From contig JAWPMV010000001.1 in assembly GCA_033391075.1 (NCBI GenBank), positions 5,580,001 through 5,644,000 of the forward strand: 64,000 nt of DNA. Reading direction: 5' to 3'. The DNA is from Bacteroidia bacterium. GTDB lineage: Bacteria; Bacteroidota; Bacteroidia; J057. The position numbers were made by a program, and so were the translations under genes. Position 1 is the stretch's first letter. Each line of letters opens with the position of its first letter. Positions 31,938 to 41,267 of the stretch are shown here, piece after piece. Below the pieces are notes generated by a model, which worked only from the letters and a program-made list of their open reading frames with translations, was not told the DNA's origin and did not search any database.

Positions 31938-32972
31938 TTAATAGCTATTTATTTTCTTCTGGGGGTTTAGGGCTCCTAACTGAAGCATATAATGCTCCAT
32001 CAATTGAAGGTACTTCCGAACTTCTTCAAGATGTGGCTGAGGCTCTTCTGCCTGCAATGCCCTGAGGAGATTTACTTTTGCCCTTACATTGGCACGATAT
32101 GCTTTAAAATAGGTAAAAAGCCCCCATTCTTCAGCGGACTTTATGCAAGGGAAAGCCTGCAGGTAGATACTCATAAATTTTGCACTCATTTCATCTGCAT
32201 CATGGGCTTCCAAATCCATACAGAAAAAGGCTACATCATTCAGAACATCAATTTGCCGAAAGGAATCATTGAACTCAATGCAATCAAAAATGACAGGCTC
32301 ATCATAGATAAATATATTTTTTGCATGAAGATCTCCATGGACATCTCTGACATATCCCTCTTTTAGCCTTTCTCCAATCATTTTTTTGTGTTGAAATAGA
32401 AACTGGTCGCTTTGGTCCACTGAGGCTTTCAGCAGTTCACGAGCTTCTGCTCCTATAAATTCACTCAGCTTAGATTCCAGCTTCCAGAAATCATTAAAAT
32501 CAGCTTTTAGGCGATGGAGATCCAATTCCTTTCTGATAGGTTCAGCCGATCGATGAAAATCAGCAATCTGGATTGCAAGTTTCTTTATGTCCTTTAGTTT
32601 GAGATTGCCGGATTGTATAACAACATCCATTTTTCTGGATGCTTGCAGGCGCTTCATCTTGACAGCATAATCTATCAATCTACCTTGAGATTCTCCCAGA
32701 TGAATATTTCCCTCAAGTTCATAGATCGGTAAAACTTCCAAATAGATATCACTCAAACGTCTATTCAACAGCAGTTCACGTTTACAGTAGAACTCTCTTT
32801 GTTCGATGCTGGAAAAATCAAGGAAGGGATACTGAATCGGCTTTTTGATTTTATACACGAATTTAGTCGTCAAAATCAGCCAGGAAATATGTGTTTCTAT
32901 AAGTTCTGTCTCTTGAGACGCTCCTTCAAAAAGCCCTTTGCTCAACAAGAGGTCAATGTGCTGCTGCTTCAT
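31938..32972 (-). CDS. APH-type kinase domain protein
   Basis: A 344-residue protein with a choline/aminoglycoside-kinase-like fold: 'FVYKIKKPIQYPFLDFS' (ATP-binding Lys region), Brenner's motif VHGDLHAKNIFI (near residue 212), and the DFG-like 'VIFDCIEFNDSFRQIDVLNDVAFFCMDLEA'. These match the first half of the common bifunctional 'aminoglycoside phosphotransferase/ATP-binding' proteins of about 500 residues. Here the second half is a separate gene upstream, with a 20-base overlap. Antibiotic resistance is unlikely; the family probably phosphorylates a metabolite. The 31805-31937 gap downstream has no clear feature. Confidence 0.83.
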   Translation of the reverse strand: MKQQHIDLLLSKGLFEGASQETELIETHISWLILTTKFVYKIKKPIQYPFLDFSSIEQREFYCKRELLLNRRLSDIYLEVLPIYELEGNIHLGESQGRLIDYAVKMKRLQASRKMDVVIQSGNLKLKDIKKLAIQIADFHRSAEPIRKELDLHRLKADFNDFWKLESKLSEFIGAEARELLKASVDQSDQFLFQHKKMIGERLKEGYVRDVHGDLHAKNIFIYDEPVIFDCIEFNDSFRQIDVLNDVAFFCMDLEAHDADEMSAKFMSIYLQAFPCIKSAEEWGLFTYFKAYRANVRAKVNLLRALQAEEPQPHLEEVRKYLQLMEHYMLQLGALNPQKKINSY

Positions 32973-33465
32973 GATTGAGGGATAAATAGTCTATAGAGAT
33001 TGCCAACATTTCTTGCAGATTGTCTCGCTTTGATTCGAGAATCAGGTGCTCTTCAGTCAGGGGATCAAATAGCTTTTTCACCTTTTCATAAACCGCAAAA
33101 TCTGCTTCACTGAAAGGTCTTTTTTTAGCGACTCTTTCGCGAATTATTTCTTCATCAGCCTTGATTTCAATATATGATACCTCCTGTCCCAACTGCATGG
33201 AAATATTTTCCAGCAGCTTCCGTGTGCTTTTTTGAGAGAAACTTGCATCAAGAATGACATATTTTGAATGCTCCAGGGCAAAAGGAATTCTATTAAACAT
33301 CTCCTTGTAAACCCTATGCTTTTCAGATGCTTCATAGGATCTTATTTCCAGAATTTCCCTACGAATCCTGTCACTACTCAAATAAGCAGCATTTAAAAGT
33401 CGGGCTAAATGTTGGGCAAAATAGCTTTTACCACTTCCCGGCAATCCAAAAACAACAATTATCAT
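32953..33465 (-). CDS. P-loop kinase (AAA_33 type)
   Basis: A 170-residue P-loop protein. The start MIIVVFGLPGSGKS puts Walker A at the N terminus as is normal; an in-frame upstream ATG at 33501 adds 12 residues. Walker A is GLPGSGKSYFAQHLA, 'YLSSDRIRREI' follows, and 'YVILDASFSQKSTRKLL' is the Walker B region; the lid is 'RVAKKRPFSEADFAVYEKVKKLFDPL'. It equals the C-terminal half of the usual APH/ATP-binding fusion. Its end overlaps the APH-type gene by 20 bases, so the two are translationally coupled but in the opposite order from the fusion. Confidence 0.85.
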   Translation of the reverse strand: MIIVVFGLPGSGKSYFAQHLARLLNAAYLSSDRIRREILEIRSYEASEKHRVYKEMFNRIPFALEHSKYVILDASFSQKSTRKLLENISMQLGQEVSYIEIKADEEIIRERVAKKRPFSEADFAVYEKVKKLFDPLTEEHLILESKRDNLQEMLAISIDYLSLNHEAAAH

Positions 33466-33584
33466 GAGAACTTTTGAACCCAAGCTATAGGATTTACCCA
33501 TAAAGCTGAGGGATCAAAGTCAATCACGGGAAAGAGAAAAATCACTCCCGACCAAAAGGTACATCTGGCAGACCAGGCAAAAGC

Positions 33585-35162
33585 TTATTCCTGGGACAAA
33601 GGAATCCATCTGGCAGAGAGGTCAGGATCTTCCATCTCTTTATCAATCGGGAACATCGGTCTTTTGATTCGTTTATAGCCCAGTCGATCAAGGTCCTGAT
33701 CCACCCCACCTGGCGTAAGTGCCATCAACCAATCGGCTCTCATATTGTATAATTCAGGGACCAGATATCCGATTTTCACAACGACTATATCGGACTCCCG
33801 CGGATTGAGACCCAAATTCGTAAAGTCTTTTTCCTTATGATAAGGCTTCCGTTTTTTGGTAACAATGACTTGCACGCTTCCCACTTTAACAACTACCTCG
33901 GTCTCCGCATGCATATCGCCATGCTCTATCGCCAGAATGGTTCCTGATAAAGAAATAGGAGGTGCATATCGAGCGTCAACTGCTGCTCCGGCTGTGGCAT
34001 TGATCTTTCCACCTACCCCAATTTTTATTGCTTCCTCCACAAACTCAGGTCCGGGTATTGAAGCATAAATCAAAGAGGGTCCATCTTCTTTTTGAAATTC
34101 TGCTCGCTCCAGAATTTTCTCCAGGGTCCAGGTAACATCCCCGGCACCACCCGCAGTTGGATTGTCTCCCATATCGCTGATCATGAAAGGCTTTTTATCA
34201 CTTGCCAAGGCTTTATTGAGGGCATCTTTTAAAGTGGTAGTAGGTGCAACAAATTCAAATTCATCGCGAACTTGCCAGAAATGACGGGCCAGTTCTTCCG
34301 CACTTTCTGCTACGGCTTCTTTTTCATCTCCAGTAACCATCACAACGGCATGATTCCTCGGCTCATCTGCCCATGCATATCCTACCCAGATTGCTGCATC
34401 AATTACTCCTTCTTTCTTTGTGATAGGGTCAATCTTTGCATACAGGCTTTTGGCGGGTTCGATCCGCGTGCTGGTTTTCTCACCAGGTAGCAGGATAGGC
34501 ACGGGAATCCAGGCTTTATATGCCGGCTTTCCCTTTCCACTTTCAATTCTATCCAACAGATTTGTCAGGGCTCTGTGCTTGGACTCCAAAGCATCTTCAT
34601 GAGGTGCCATGCGATAACAGCTTATCAGATCACTATGTTTCGCCAAAGCTTCTGACACATTACCATGCAAATCCATAGAAGTTGAAATAAGCATATCCGT
34701 TCCCAGCATATCTCTGATCCTTTTGATAAAATCTCCTTCCGGATCGTCCAGTCCTACAACACTCATAGCTCCATGTATATCCAGAAACAAGCCATCATAG
34801 GGAGCATTGGCCTTCAATAGGTCCAACATTTTCCCAACCAAAGACTCATAAGCTTCCTCTGTAACAATTCCTCCTGGCAAGGCATGCCCTTTTAATGCCG
34901 GGAACCATTGGGCTCTTTTCCGGGTCTCCGCGCCTTCCTCCATAAAAGGATACAAACCATAAATCTCCTCTCCCGTCCTTGCATGGAAAGCTTCTTCATG
35001 GGTAAAAGCTGGAGAAAAAGTACTGGATTCTATGGCCAAACCTGCGATTGCAATTCTGGGAAGTTCAGTGGAATTGTCCTGCTCTTTTTGCGAGGAACAA
35101 CTGCCGATAAGAAGAAATGAAAAAAAGAGTGGAAGCAAAGTCCGAAATGATGAATAAAACAT
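33585..35162 (-). CDS. M81 family metallopeptidase (MlrC-like) lipoprotein
   Basis: A 525-residue lipoprotein (start at MFYSSFRTLL; lipobox IGSC). The mature sequence shows the M81 domain 'RIAIAGLAIESSTFSP', 'GLFLDIHGAMSVVGLDDPEGDFIKRIR', 'STSMDLHGNVSEAL', 'YRMAPHEDALE', containing the Asp, His and His residues thought to bind zinc, followed by the MlrC C-terminal domain ('MISDMGDNPTAGGAGDVTWTL'). MlrC was first described in microcystin breakdown, but the wider family acts on varied peptides or amino-acid conjugates. The gene is single, with a 158-base gap to the divergent beta-barrel gene. Confidence 0.9.
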   Translation of the reverse strand: MFYSSFRTLLPLFFSFLLIGSCSSQKEQDNSTELPRIAIAGLAIESSTFSPAFTHEEAFHARTGEEIYGLYPFMEEGAETRKRAQWFPALKGHALPGGIVTEEAYESLVGKMLDLLKANAPYDGLFLDIHGAMSVVGLDDPEGDFIKRIRDMLGTDMLISTSMDLHGNVSEALAKHSDLISCYRMAPHEDALESKHRALTNLLDRIESGKGKPAYKAWIPVPILLPGEKTSTRIEPAKSLYAKIDPITKKEGVIDAAIWVGYAWADEPRNHAVVMVTGDEKEAVAESAEELARHFWQVRDEFEFVAPTTTLKDALNKALASDKKPFMISDMGDNPTAGGAGDVTWTLEKILERAEFQKEDGPSLIYASIPGPEFVEEAIKIGVGGKINATAGAAVDARYAPPISLSGTILAIEHGDMHAETEVVVKVGSVQVIVTKKRKPYHKEKDFTNLGLNPRESDIVVVKIGYLVPELYNMRADWLMALTPGGVDQDLDRLGYKRIKRPMFPIDKEMEDPDLSARWIPLSQE

Positions 35163-35320
35163 GATATTTAGGTAGAAGTAGTGCTTAGAATTTTGGGTAT
35201 GAAAAGCTGTTCCCAATATATAAGATTTATGAGCAAGAGAATAATTGCTGGTGAAATCAAGGATATCTCACGGAAATCCCTTTAATTGGAAAATACTTAG
35301 CCATATTTAAACCATAGAAA

Positions 35321-36037
35321 ATGAACCTAAAGAAAACTGTCCTTTTACTACTTCTTGCTGCCCTCTTTACCTTAAAACCTCAAGCTCAGGACCGAAAGTT
35401 TGGCTTGAAGATTTATCCAATCCCGCTCATCGTTGGAAAAACGCCTCTTCAGGCAGAACTAATGGTTTCTCCCTACAGATCGATTACCCTCGATTTTAGC
35501 AATCGGAATCTCAACCTTGATGATGGTTTTATTGCAAATGTCATAGAGGAAAATGTTGATGAGCCCGTCAGTGGTAGCTTTAAATCTCTATTGATCAACC
35601 CTTCATTCCGGATGTATTCCAAAAAGAAAGAAGGCCCGAGAGGAGGATACTTTGCAGCAGGTATTCGCTATAATTCTGCTGATGCTGATATAGTTATTGA
35701 TCTCGATGATTATCCCGGCAGTCGGGTGGGCTTCACGAGTTCGATGATGGGAGTCACCCTTGATTTAGGAGTTCAGTGGTTGATCGGAAACCGGGTTTCC
35801 GTTGACTGGAATATTTTGGGAGTTGGCTTACAGTATGGAAATATCAGTGGTTCAGTTACCTCTGCCAATCTTACGGCTCAGGAGGCTCAGGATTTAGCTG
35901 ATGATCTCAATGGAGAACTGGATGGGATTCCTCTGGTAAATATTGAATTTTCCGCTACTGACAATATAGTCTCTATGGACGCGAATCAAGTCCTTCCTTT
36001 TCTGCGATCCCGATTTTCACTGGGTATATTCTTCTAA
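35321..36037 (+). CDS. Outer-membrane beta-barrel protein, unknown function
   Basis: A 238-residue protein with a signal peptide ending KPQAQ. The rest alternates short amphipathic strands separated by loops ('KFGLKIYPIPLIVGKTPLQAELMVSPYRSITLDFSN', 'GGYFAAGIRYNS', 'GVTLDLGVQWLIGNRVSVDWNILGVGLQYG') and ends in an aromatic residue (FSLGIFF), as outer-membrane barrels do. It resembles DUF3575-type barrels; a similar small barrel is encoded at 56575-57165. It is monocistronic with a strong terminator right after the stop. Confidence 0.7.
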   Translation: MNLKKTVLLLLLAALFTLKPQAQDRKFGLKIYPIPLIVGKTPLQAELMVSPYRSITLDFSNRNLNLDDGFIANVIEENVDEPVSGSFKSLLINPSFRMYSKKKEGPRGGYFAAGIRYNSADADIVIDLDDYPGSRVGFTSSMMGVTLDLGVQWLIGNRVSVDWNILGVGLQYGNISGSVTSANLTAQEAQDLADDLNGELDGIPLVNIEFSATDNIVSMDANQVLPFLRSRFSLGIFF

Positions 36038-36039
36038 GC

Positions 36040-36078
36040 AAAAAAAAGCCCCTCTTAGTAAGAGGGGCTTTTTTTTTT
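36040..36078 (+). terminator. Strong bidirectional terminator
   Basis: AAGCCCCTCTT and AAGAGGGGCTT pair perfectly around a 3-base loop, with ten T on the plus-strand side and eight A on the other. It serves the beta-barrel gene and the converging small membrane protein gene. Confidence 0.93.
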
Positions 36079-36089
36079 AGATAAGGTAT

Positions 36090-36455
36090 TCAGGAAGAAA
36101 AATACGCTCTTGCTGATTTGGTAAAGGTCAAGCCGAAAGCAATCAGAGACAGCAGAATACTGATAAAAGCAGTTGCCGGAAGAGCAGCCAGAAGATCGAC
36201 CAGAATGGCAATCCTCAGGGGCAGCAATTGTTTTTTATTAAAGAAATATAGAATAGGTACTGCCAATACACAAAATGCCAGGAAGGTATACAAGATAAGC
36301 TGTGGCCCTACACTTCCTACCGTTATGTCCTTAATTGTGAAGACGATGTAAAAAACGAGTGCGAGTAATGCCCTCACAATAATGATAATGGGAATTGCCT
36401 TTACAGAAGTAGGCTTGGAAATAAGATTTGCTGCATTAGACTCAAGGGTACTCAT
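36090..36455 (-). CDS. Small membrane protein, unknown function
   Basis: A 121-residue protein (start at MSTLESNAAN; an upstream in-frame start at 36530 would add an unlikely 25 residues). Three to four hydrophobic helices (about residues 22-42, 48-70 and 78-112) separated by short polar turns ('KDITVGSVGP', 'NKKQLLPLR'). No domain was recognised. It converges with the barrel gene across the shared terminator. Confidence 0.6.
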   Translation of the reverse strand: MSTLESNAANLISKPTSVKAIPIIIIVRALLALVFYIVFTIKDITVGSVGPQLILYTFLAFCVLAVPILYFFNKKQLLPLRIAILVDLLAALPATAFISILLSLIAFGLTFTKSARAYFSS

Positions 36456-36622
36456 GATGATTGATTTTATAATGATCGATGAGTCAAAGTTCCTAAGAAT
36501 AAGGATAATGGCTTGGGTGAAAGAGGCCAAAGATTTGGATTATTAGCTCAATCCTCAGCCTATCAGATTTCATCCAGATGGGCCTTTTAGTATATTCAGA
36601 CAAAATTAAGCTATCAATACAC

Positions 36623-39600
36623 ATGAGATTTTTCGGATTTATTCTACTACTATTTCTAATCCCCAGCCTTTCTTTTGGACAAGAAAAGGAAGCCAATGTT
36701 CCGGCAAATGAACTGGACACATATTATAAAAATGTCAAATGGAGAAACATAGGTCCTTTTCGCGGGGGCCGTTCGGTTTCGGCATCTGGCGTCATAGGTG
36801 ATCCCCTGACCTATTATATGGGGACTACTGGGGGAGGCCTCTGGAAGACTGAGGATGCGGGACAACATTGGCAGAACATTTCGGATGGCTATTTCAAAAC
36901 CGGTTCTGTTGGTGCAGTGGCTGTCTCCACAAGCGATCCCAACATCGTCTATGTGGGTATGGGAGAACATGCTCCCCGAGGAGTCATGACCTCTCATGGA
37001 GATGGAGTATATAAATCCACAGATGCCGGCAAGAGTTGGAAGCATATGGGATTGGAAGCGACTCAGCATATTTCGCGCATTATCATTCACCCCAAAGATC
37101 CTGATCTGATTTATGTTGCGGCTCAGGGTGCTCTGCATGGACCGAATCCAGAGCGTGGGATATATAAGTCTACAGATGGAGGCGAAAGCTGGGAGCAAGT
37201 CCTCTTTGTCAATAATCTCACGGGCTGTTCGGAACTCTCTATGGACCTGCACAATCCTCAGGTCCTATATGCGGCAATGTGGGAACATCAACGCTTGCCC
37301 TGGCAGGTAGTAAGTGGGGGCGCAGGAAGCGGCTTGTATAAATCTACAGATGGAGGTAAAAGCTGGAATAAAATTCACAAAGGTTTGCCTAAGGAAATGG
37401 GGAAAATGGCCATTGCCGTTTCGCCAGCAAATCCGGAGAAAGTATACGCCCTGATCGAAAGCGATTCTGATAAAGAAAAAGGAGGGCTCTTTGTTTCGGG
37501 AAATGCCGGTAAATCCTGGTCCCGTATTAGCAAAGACCACCGTTTGATCCAAAGGGCCTGGTATTATATCGAAGTCTTCCCCGATCCACAAGACGAGCAT
37601 ACAGTCTATGTATTGAGTGCTTCAGCTTTGCGATCTATTGATGGAGGAAAAAGCTGGGAAACTATCCGGGGAACGCATGGAGATTATCATGACCTTTGGA
37701 TCAATCCCGACAATCCAAAAAACCTATGTATCGCCAATGATGGAGGAGCTGCTATAAGCTTCAATCGAGGGAAAAGCTGGTCCACCCAGGCCAATATGCC
37801 CACCGTGCAATTTTACCGAGTCAATGTTGATAATGAATTCCCTTACAATGTCTATGGCGGCCAACAGGACAATACTTCTGTTAAGATAGCGAGCAGAGAG
37901 TTCAACAGTGGTGGGATTACTGTCCGTAGCTGGTCTTATTCAGCGGGTGGAGAAAGTGCTTTTCTGGCTTTCGACCCGGACAATCCTCGCTATGTCATGG
38001 GAGGAAGCTACCTCGGCACAATCAATTTGCTGGATACGGAAGCTCAGGCTGGCACCAATGTCATGGCTGCCCCTATCCAATACCTGGGAAGAGAAGCCCG
38101 AGACATGAAGTATCTCTACAATTGGAATGCCCCGATCATTTGGTCGCAGCATGAGCCCAATACCTTTTATCATGGTGCTCAGTATTTGCTCAAAACTTCT
38201 GATATGGGAAAAAGCTGGAAAGAAATTTCTCCCGATCTGACCCGCAACCAGAATGATAAACAAGGAAATGGTGGTGGTCCATACACCAATGAAGCCGTAG
38301 GTGCAGAAAACTATGGAACCTTGAGTTATGTTGCAGAATCCTCGCATGAAAAGGGAGTAATCTGGACAGGAAGTGATGATGGTTATGTACAGCTTACAAG
38401 AGATGGAGGAGAGAGTTGGAAGAATGTTACGCCTAAGGGGCTGGAAGAATGTCTGATCAATGCCATTGAAGTTTCGCCCCATGATCCTGCTACCGCCTAC
38501 ATAGCTACTACCCGCTATAAATTCAATGACAAAACTCCCGGCATTTATAAAACCACTAACTATGGGAAAAGCTGGACCAATATCAGCGAAGGCATACCTA
38601 TGGGAGCTTTTACCCGGGTAATTCGTGAAGATGACAAACGCAAAGATCTACTCTTTACCGGAACAGAAACGGGACTCTATATTTCCTGGGATGGAGGAAA
38701 GGCATGGGAACCCTTTCAACTCAATCTCCCTATTACGCCGGTTTTGGATATGATTATTCGCCATGATGACCTGATCCTGGCTAGTTCAGGTAGAGGATTC
38801 TGGATTTTGGATGATTTGAGTCTGATACGTCAAAAGGGGGCGAAAACGGAGTCAGCAAAACTCTTTAAACCTGAAGACACCTATATGGTAGCCGGTTATA
38901 CCTTCAGTCAATTGGATAGAACGAATCCTGAATTTACGGGAATGCAGCCCTTCCAAGGCGTGAATCCCGCAACAGGTGTAGTGATGTATTATGAGTTACC
39001 CAAGCTTGCGGATAGTGTGCAGATTGAAATGGAAATCAGAGATGCATCTGGAGCTCTGGTCAATTCTTACCGTTCAGCTCCTGATAAATCCTTCAAAAGC
39101 TATCCTGGCGGACCTTCTCCGGCTCCTTTGCTCAGCAAAAAAGAAGGCCTCAATCGCTTTGTATGGAATATGCGGCACAAAAGCATGGCAGGTGCTACCA
39201 ATGTCTATGTAGAAGGAAGTTATAGCGGACATAAAGTTTCTCCGGGAGCCTTCAGCATGACCCTAAAAGTGGGAGAAACCCTTCATAAAAGTACTTTTAC
39301 GATCAAGGCGAATCCTCTTTATCCGAAAGACATTGACTATGCCGGCTACCATAAGATGATGAGCGAAATGGAAGGCAATCTGAGTGAAATGCACCTGATG
39401 ATCAATTCCCTCTACAAGAAAATGAATCAGATCAATGAGGTAATGCCCTTGCTTTCCAAAGAACCAAAGCATGCAGAACTCAAAAAAGAGGCGAAAGAGT
39501 TGGTGGAAAAAATCAAGGCCTGGGACGAAGACATGGTCCAGCGAAAATCTAAAGCCTATGATGATGTCGAGAACTTCCCCAATAAATTTACTGCCAACTA

Positions 39601-39784
39601 CCTCTTTTTGATCAATCAAACGGAGAGCGCCATCCCTCGGGTGAATCAGGGCTCCATCGACAGACGCAAAGAGCTTGATGCAAAATGGGAGAAACTATCC
39701 GCTCGAGGCAAAGAATTGCAGGAGGCGATCCCGGCTTTTAATAAGAAACTCTGGGAAGCAGGTGTGGGAGCGATTTGGAAGTAA
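36623..39784 (+). CDS. Large secreted Asp-box propeller protein (VPS10/sortilin-like)
   Basis: A 1053-residue protein with signal peptide [20 protein letters not shown], the start chosen for that signal. It carries about eleven Asp-box-like units (S-x-D-x-G-x-x-W) spread over residues 60-720, such as [29 protein letters not shown] and LTRDGGESW, forming one or two beta-propellers as in BNR/sortilin VPS10 domains. '[18 protein letters not shown]' at the start is typical of the bacterial branch. A C-terminal part (about 770-1053) has a beta-sandwich ('NRFVWNMRH') and a helical tail. Members are often annotated as glycosyl hydrolases, but no catalytic residues are proven. The stop is 3 bases from the end of the convergent gene. 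Confidence 0.85.
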   Translation: MRFFGFILLLFLIPSLSFGQEKEANVPANELDTYYKNVKWRNIGPFRGGRSVSASGVIGDPLTYYMGTTGGGLWKTEDAGQHWQNISDGYFKTGSVGAVAVSTSDPNIVYVGMGEHAPRGVMTSHGDGVYKSTDAGKSWKHMGLEATQHISRIIIHPKDPDLIYVAAQGALHGPNPERGIYKSTDGGESWEQVLFVNNLTGCSELSMDLHNPQVLYAAMWEHQRLPWQVVSGGAGSGLYKSTDGGKSWNKIHKGLPKEMGKMAIAVSPANPEKVYALIESDSDKEKGGLFVSGNAGKSWSRISKDHRLIQRAWYYIEVFPDPQDEHTVYVLSASALRSIDGGKSWETIRGTHGDYHDLWINPDNPKNLCIANDGGAAISFNRGKSWSTQANMPTVQFYRVNVDNEFPYNVYGGQQDNTSVKIASREFNSGGITVRSWSYSAGGESAFLAFDPDNPRYVMGGSYLGTINLLDTEAQAGTNVMAAPIQYLGREARDMKYLYNWNAPIIWSQHEPNTFYHGAQYLLKTSDMGKSWKEISPDLTRNQNDKQGNGGGPYTNEAVGAENYGTLSYVAESSHEKGVIWTGSDDGYVQLTRDGGESWKNVTPKGLEECLINAIEVSPHDPATAYIATTRYKFNDKTPGIYKTTNYGKSWTNISEGIPMGAFTRVIREDDKRKDLLFTGTETGLYISWDGGKAWEPFQLNLPITPVLDMIIRHDDLILASSGRGFWILDDLSLIRQKGAKTESAKLFKPEDTYMVAGYTFSQLDRTNPEFTGMQPFQGVNPATGVVMYYELPKLADSVQIEMEIRDASGALVNSYRSAPDKSFKSYPGGPSPAPLLSKKEGLNRFVWNMRHKSMAGATNVYVEGSYSGHKVSPGAFSMTLKVGETLHKSTFTIKANPLYPKDIDYAGYHKMMSEMEGNLSEMHLMINSLYKKMNQINEVMPLLSKEPKHAELKKEAKELVEKIKAWDEDMVQRKSKAYDDVENFPNKFTANYLFLINQTESAIPRVNQGSIDRRKELDAKWEKLSARGKELQEAIPAFNKKLWEAGVGAIWK

Positions 39785-39787
39785 GAG

Positions 39788-40981
39788 CTAATACCGAAGC
39801 AAGAATTTCTGGTAGTGCAGGGCTTTATCTTTGGGACCAATGCCCAATAGATAGAGTCCTGCGCTTAAGCCTTTTGCCCAAAAAACCCTTTCATCACCCG
39901 CAAACTCTTTTTCAAAGATCAATCTACCTTGTAAATCCAGAACGCGAAGTTGATAAAGCTCATTCGCCGACAGCTTCGCACAGATAAAGGGAGCATCTGT
40001 ACTAGCAGGATTGGGAAGTGGACAAATTTCGAACAAAGAAGAAGTATAGTTGGGAACTTCTTCCTCAAATGATTTCCCATAAATTTCCCAGAAATAAACA
40101 CGGCCCCAGCTTTGGGATTGGCTATTCCAGATGTCCTTTGCTTCCAGTTTCAATCTACCAGAAGCATCAAATTCATAGACGATTCGTTCATCCGTATTCC
40201 ATTGAGTCCCGGATAAGGATGACCTATCTTTAATAAGTTCGACAAGTCGTCCCTGTGAGTCATAAACACTCGAAAAAGCCGTCTGTTTATACTCCTCGCT
40301 TTCTCCGGAAAACTGTTCTTCCCTAAGAATTTTCCCATCTGCGTTATAGGCAAATGTAACATTGACAATCGGAGCTTTTGTAGAAGAATCCGGATTACTT
40401 ATAAAGTATGTTAAACGCCCTAATTCTCCATTATCTCTATATACATACTCAGCAATAAGGGTCGACGGCCAAAAGATTTGAGTCGAATCAGTCGGATAAA
40501 AAACCGTCTGTTCTAATTTCCCATCCAAATTATATGAGAATAACACCTCGCTTTCAGTTTTCCATTCTTTCTTATCTTCAGCATAGACTTGTTGAAGCGT
40601 TTGTACGACTTGCCCAGAAACATTATAAATAGAGCTATCTCTTGAAATGAGTTTCCAGCTTTGTTCACGATCTAGCCATCGCCAGCTCTTCATAGCCATT
40701 TCATCGTTAAAAATGGCATGATATCTCCACCTAAATCGCTTTACAGGATTCCAACTACTATCTCTACTATCGATGGTATATTGAATGCGTTCTAAAGGTT
40801 TGCCGGTAGCATGCCATCTCCAATTTTCCTTCAATCTTGGCTTAAAATTTGGCTCGGGCCAACTCCCATGAAACTGAATCATGGAATCAATTCGGGTATC
40901 CTTGTCCACTCCCTTGAGAATCTGGGCATCTGTTTTTGAGAAACAGCAATATACAATTAGCAATAGTAGATAATTCCTCAT
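39788..40981 (-). CDS. Secreted T9SS sorting-domain protein with YD/RHS-like strands
   Basis: A 397-residue protein with signal peptide MRNYLLLLIVYCCFSKTDA. The middle has repeated 'YD..G.l...' strands such as 'FSYNLDGKLEQTVFYPTDST', 'FAYNADGKILREEQF', 'SVYDSQGRLVELIKDRS' and 'YEFDASGRLKLEAKD', which resemble antitoxin-like/YD repeat beta-strands. The last 75 residues are a type A T9SS sorting domain: 'CPLPNPASTDAPFICAKLSA', 'RVLDLQGRLIFEKEF', 'GLSAGLYLLGI'. It is probably a surface protein. No enzyme motif was found. It converges on the VPS10-like gene with a 3-base gap. Confidence 0.78.
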   Translation of the reverse strand: MRNYLLLLIVYCCFSKTDAQILKGVDKDTRIDSMIQFHGSWPEPNFKPRLKENWRWHATGKPLERIQYTIDSRDSSWNPVKRFRWRYHAIFNDEMAMKSWRWLDREQSWKLISRDSSIYNVSGQVVQTLQQVYAEDKKEWKTESEVLFSYNLDGKLEQTVFYPTDSTQIFWPSTLIAEYVYRDNGELGRLTYFISNPDSSTKAPIVNVTFAYNADGKILREEQFSGESEEYKQTAFSSVYDSQGRLVELIKDRSSLSGTQWNTDERIVYEFDASGRLKLEAKDIWNSQSQSWGRVYFWEIYGKSFEEEVPNYTSSLFEICPLPNPASTDAPFICAKLSANELYQLRVLDLQGRLIFEKEFAGDERVFWAKGLSAGLYLLGIGPKDKALHYQKFLLRY

Positions 40982-41195
40982 AGCATCTAATCCTGAAGTT
41001 AAAATTGTAGACGAGCACCTCTAAGATTATTTCTGCAGCTAGATTTTACTAACTGAATTTTAGGAACAGAAAGAGAAGTTTTGCGAATTGCCGTAAACTG
41101 AATGATTGATCAGGCTTGTTTTTTTGTGTAAATCCATAAAAATCGGCTTTAGTGTTCTCCTGAGAAAAATTTGTGAGCCGGGTCAAAAGTTAAGA

Positions 41196-41229
41196 CAAAA
41201 AAACAGGGACAGTTTTTGACTGCCCCTGG
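41196..41229 (-). terminator. Rho-independent terminator after the patatin gene
   Basis: On the minus strand CCAGGGGCAGT...ACTGTCCCTG forms a stem of about 10 bp with a short loop, followed by seven T. It lies 39 bases past the patatin stop. The remainder of the 40982-41267 gap shows nothing else. Confidence 0.85.
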
Positions 41230-41267
41230 AATATTCAAAATTTGATTTCCGATCAAATTGAATTGTA

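Noticed and set aside
31938-33465. Aminoglycoside resistance gene
   Set aside because: The APH-like fold here matches the broad metabolic APH/ATP-binding family, with a coupled P-loop kinase; resistance enzymes are not organised this way.
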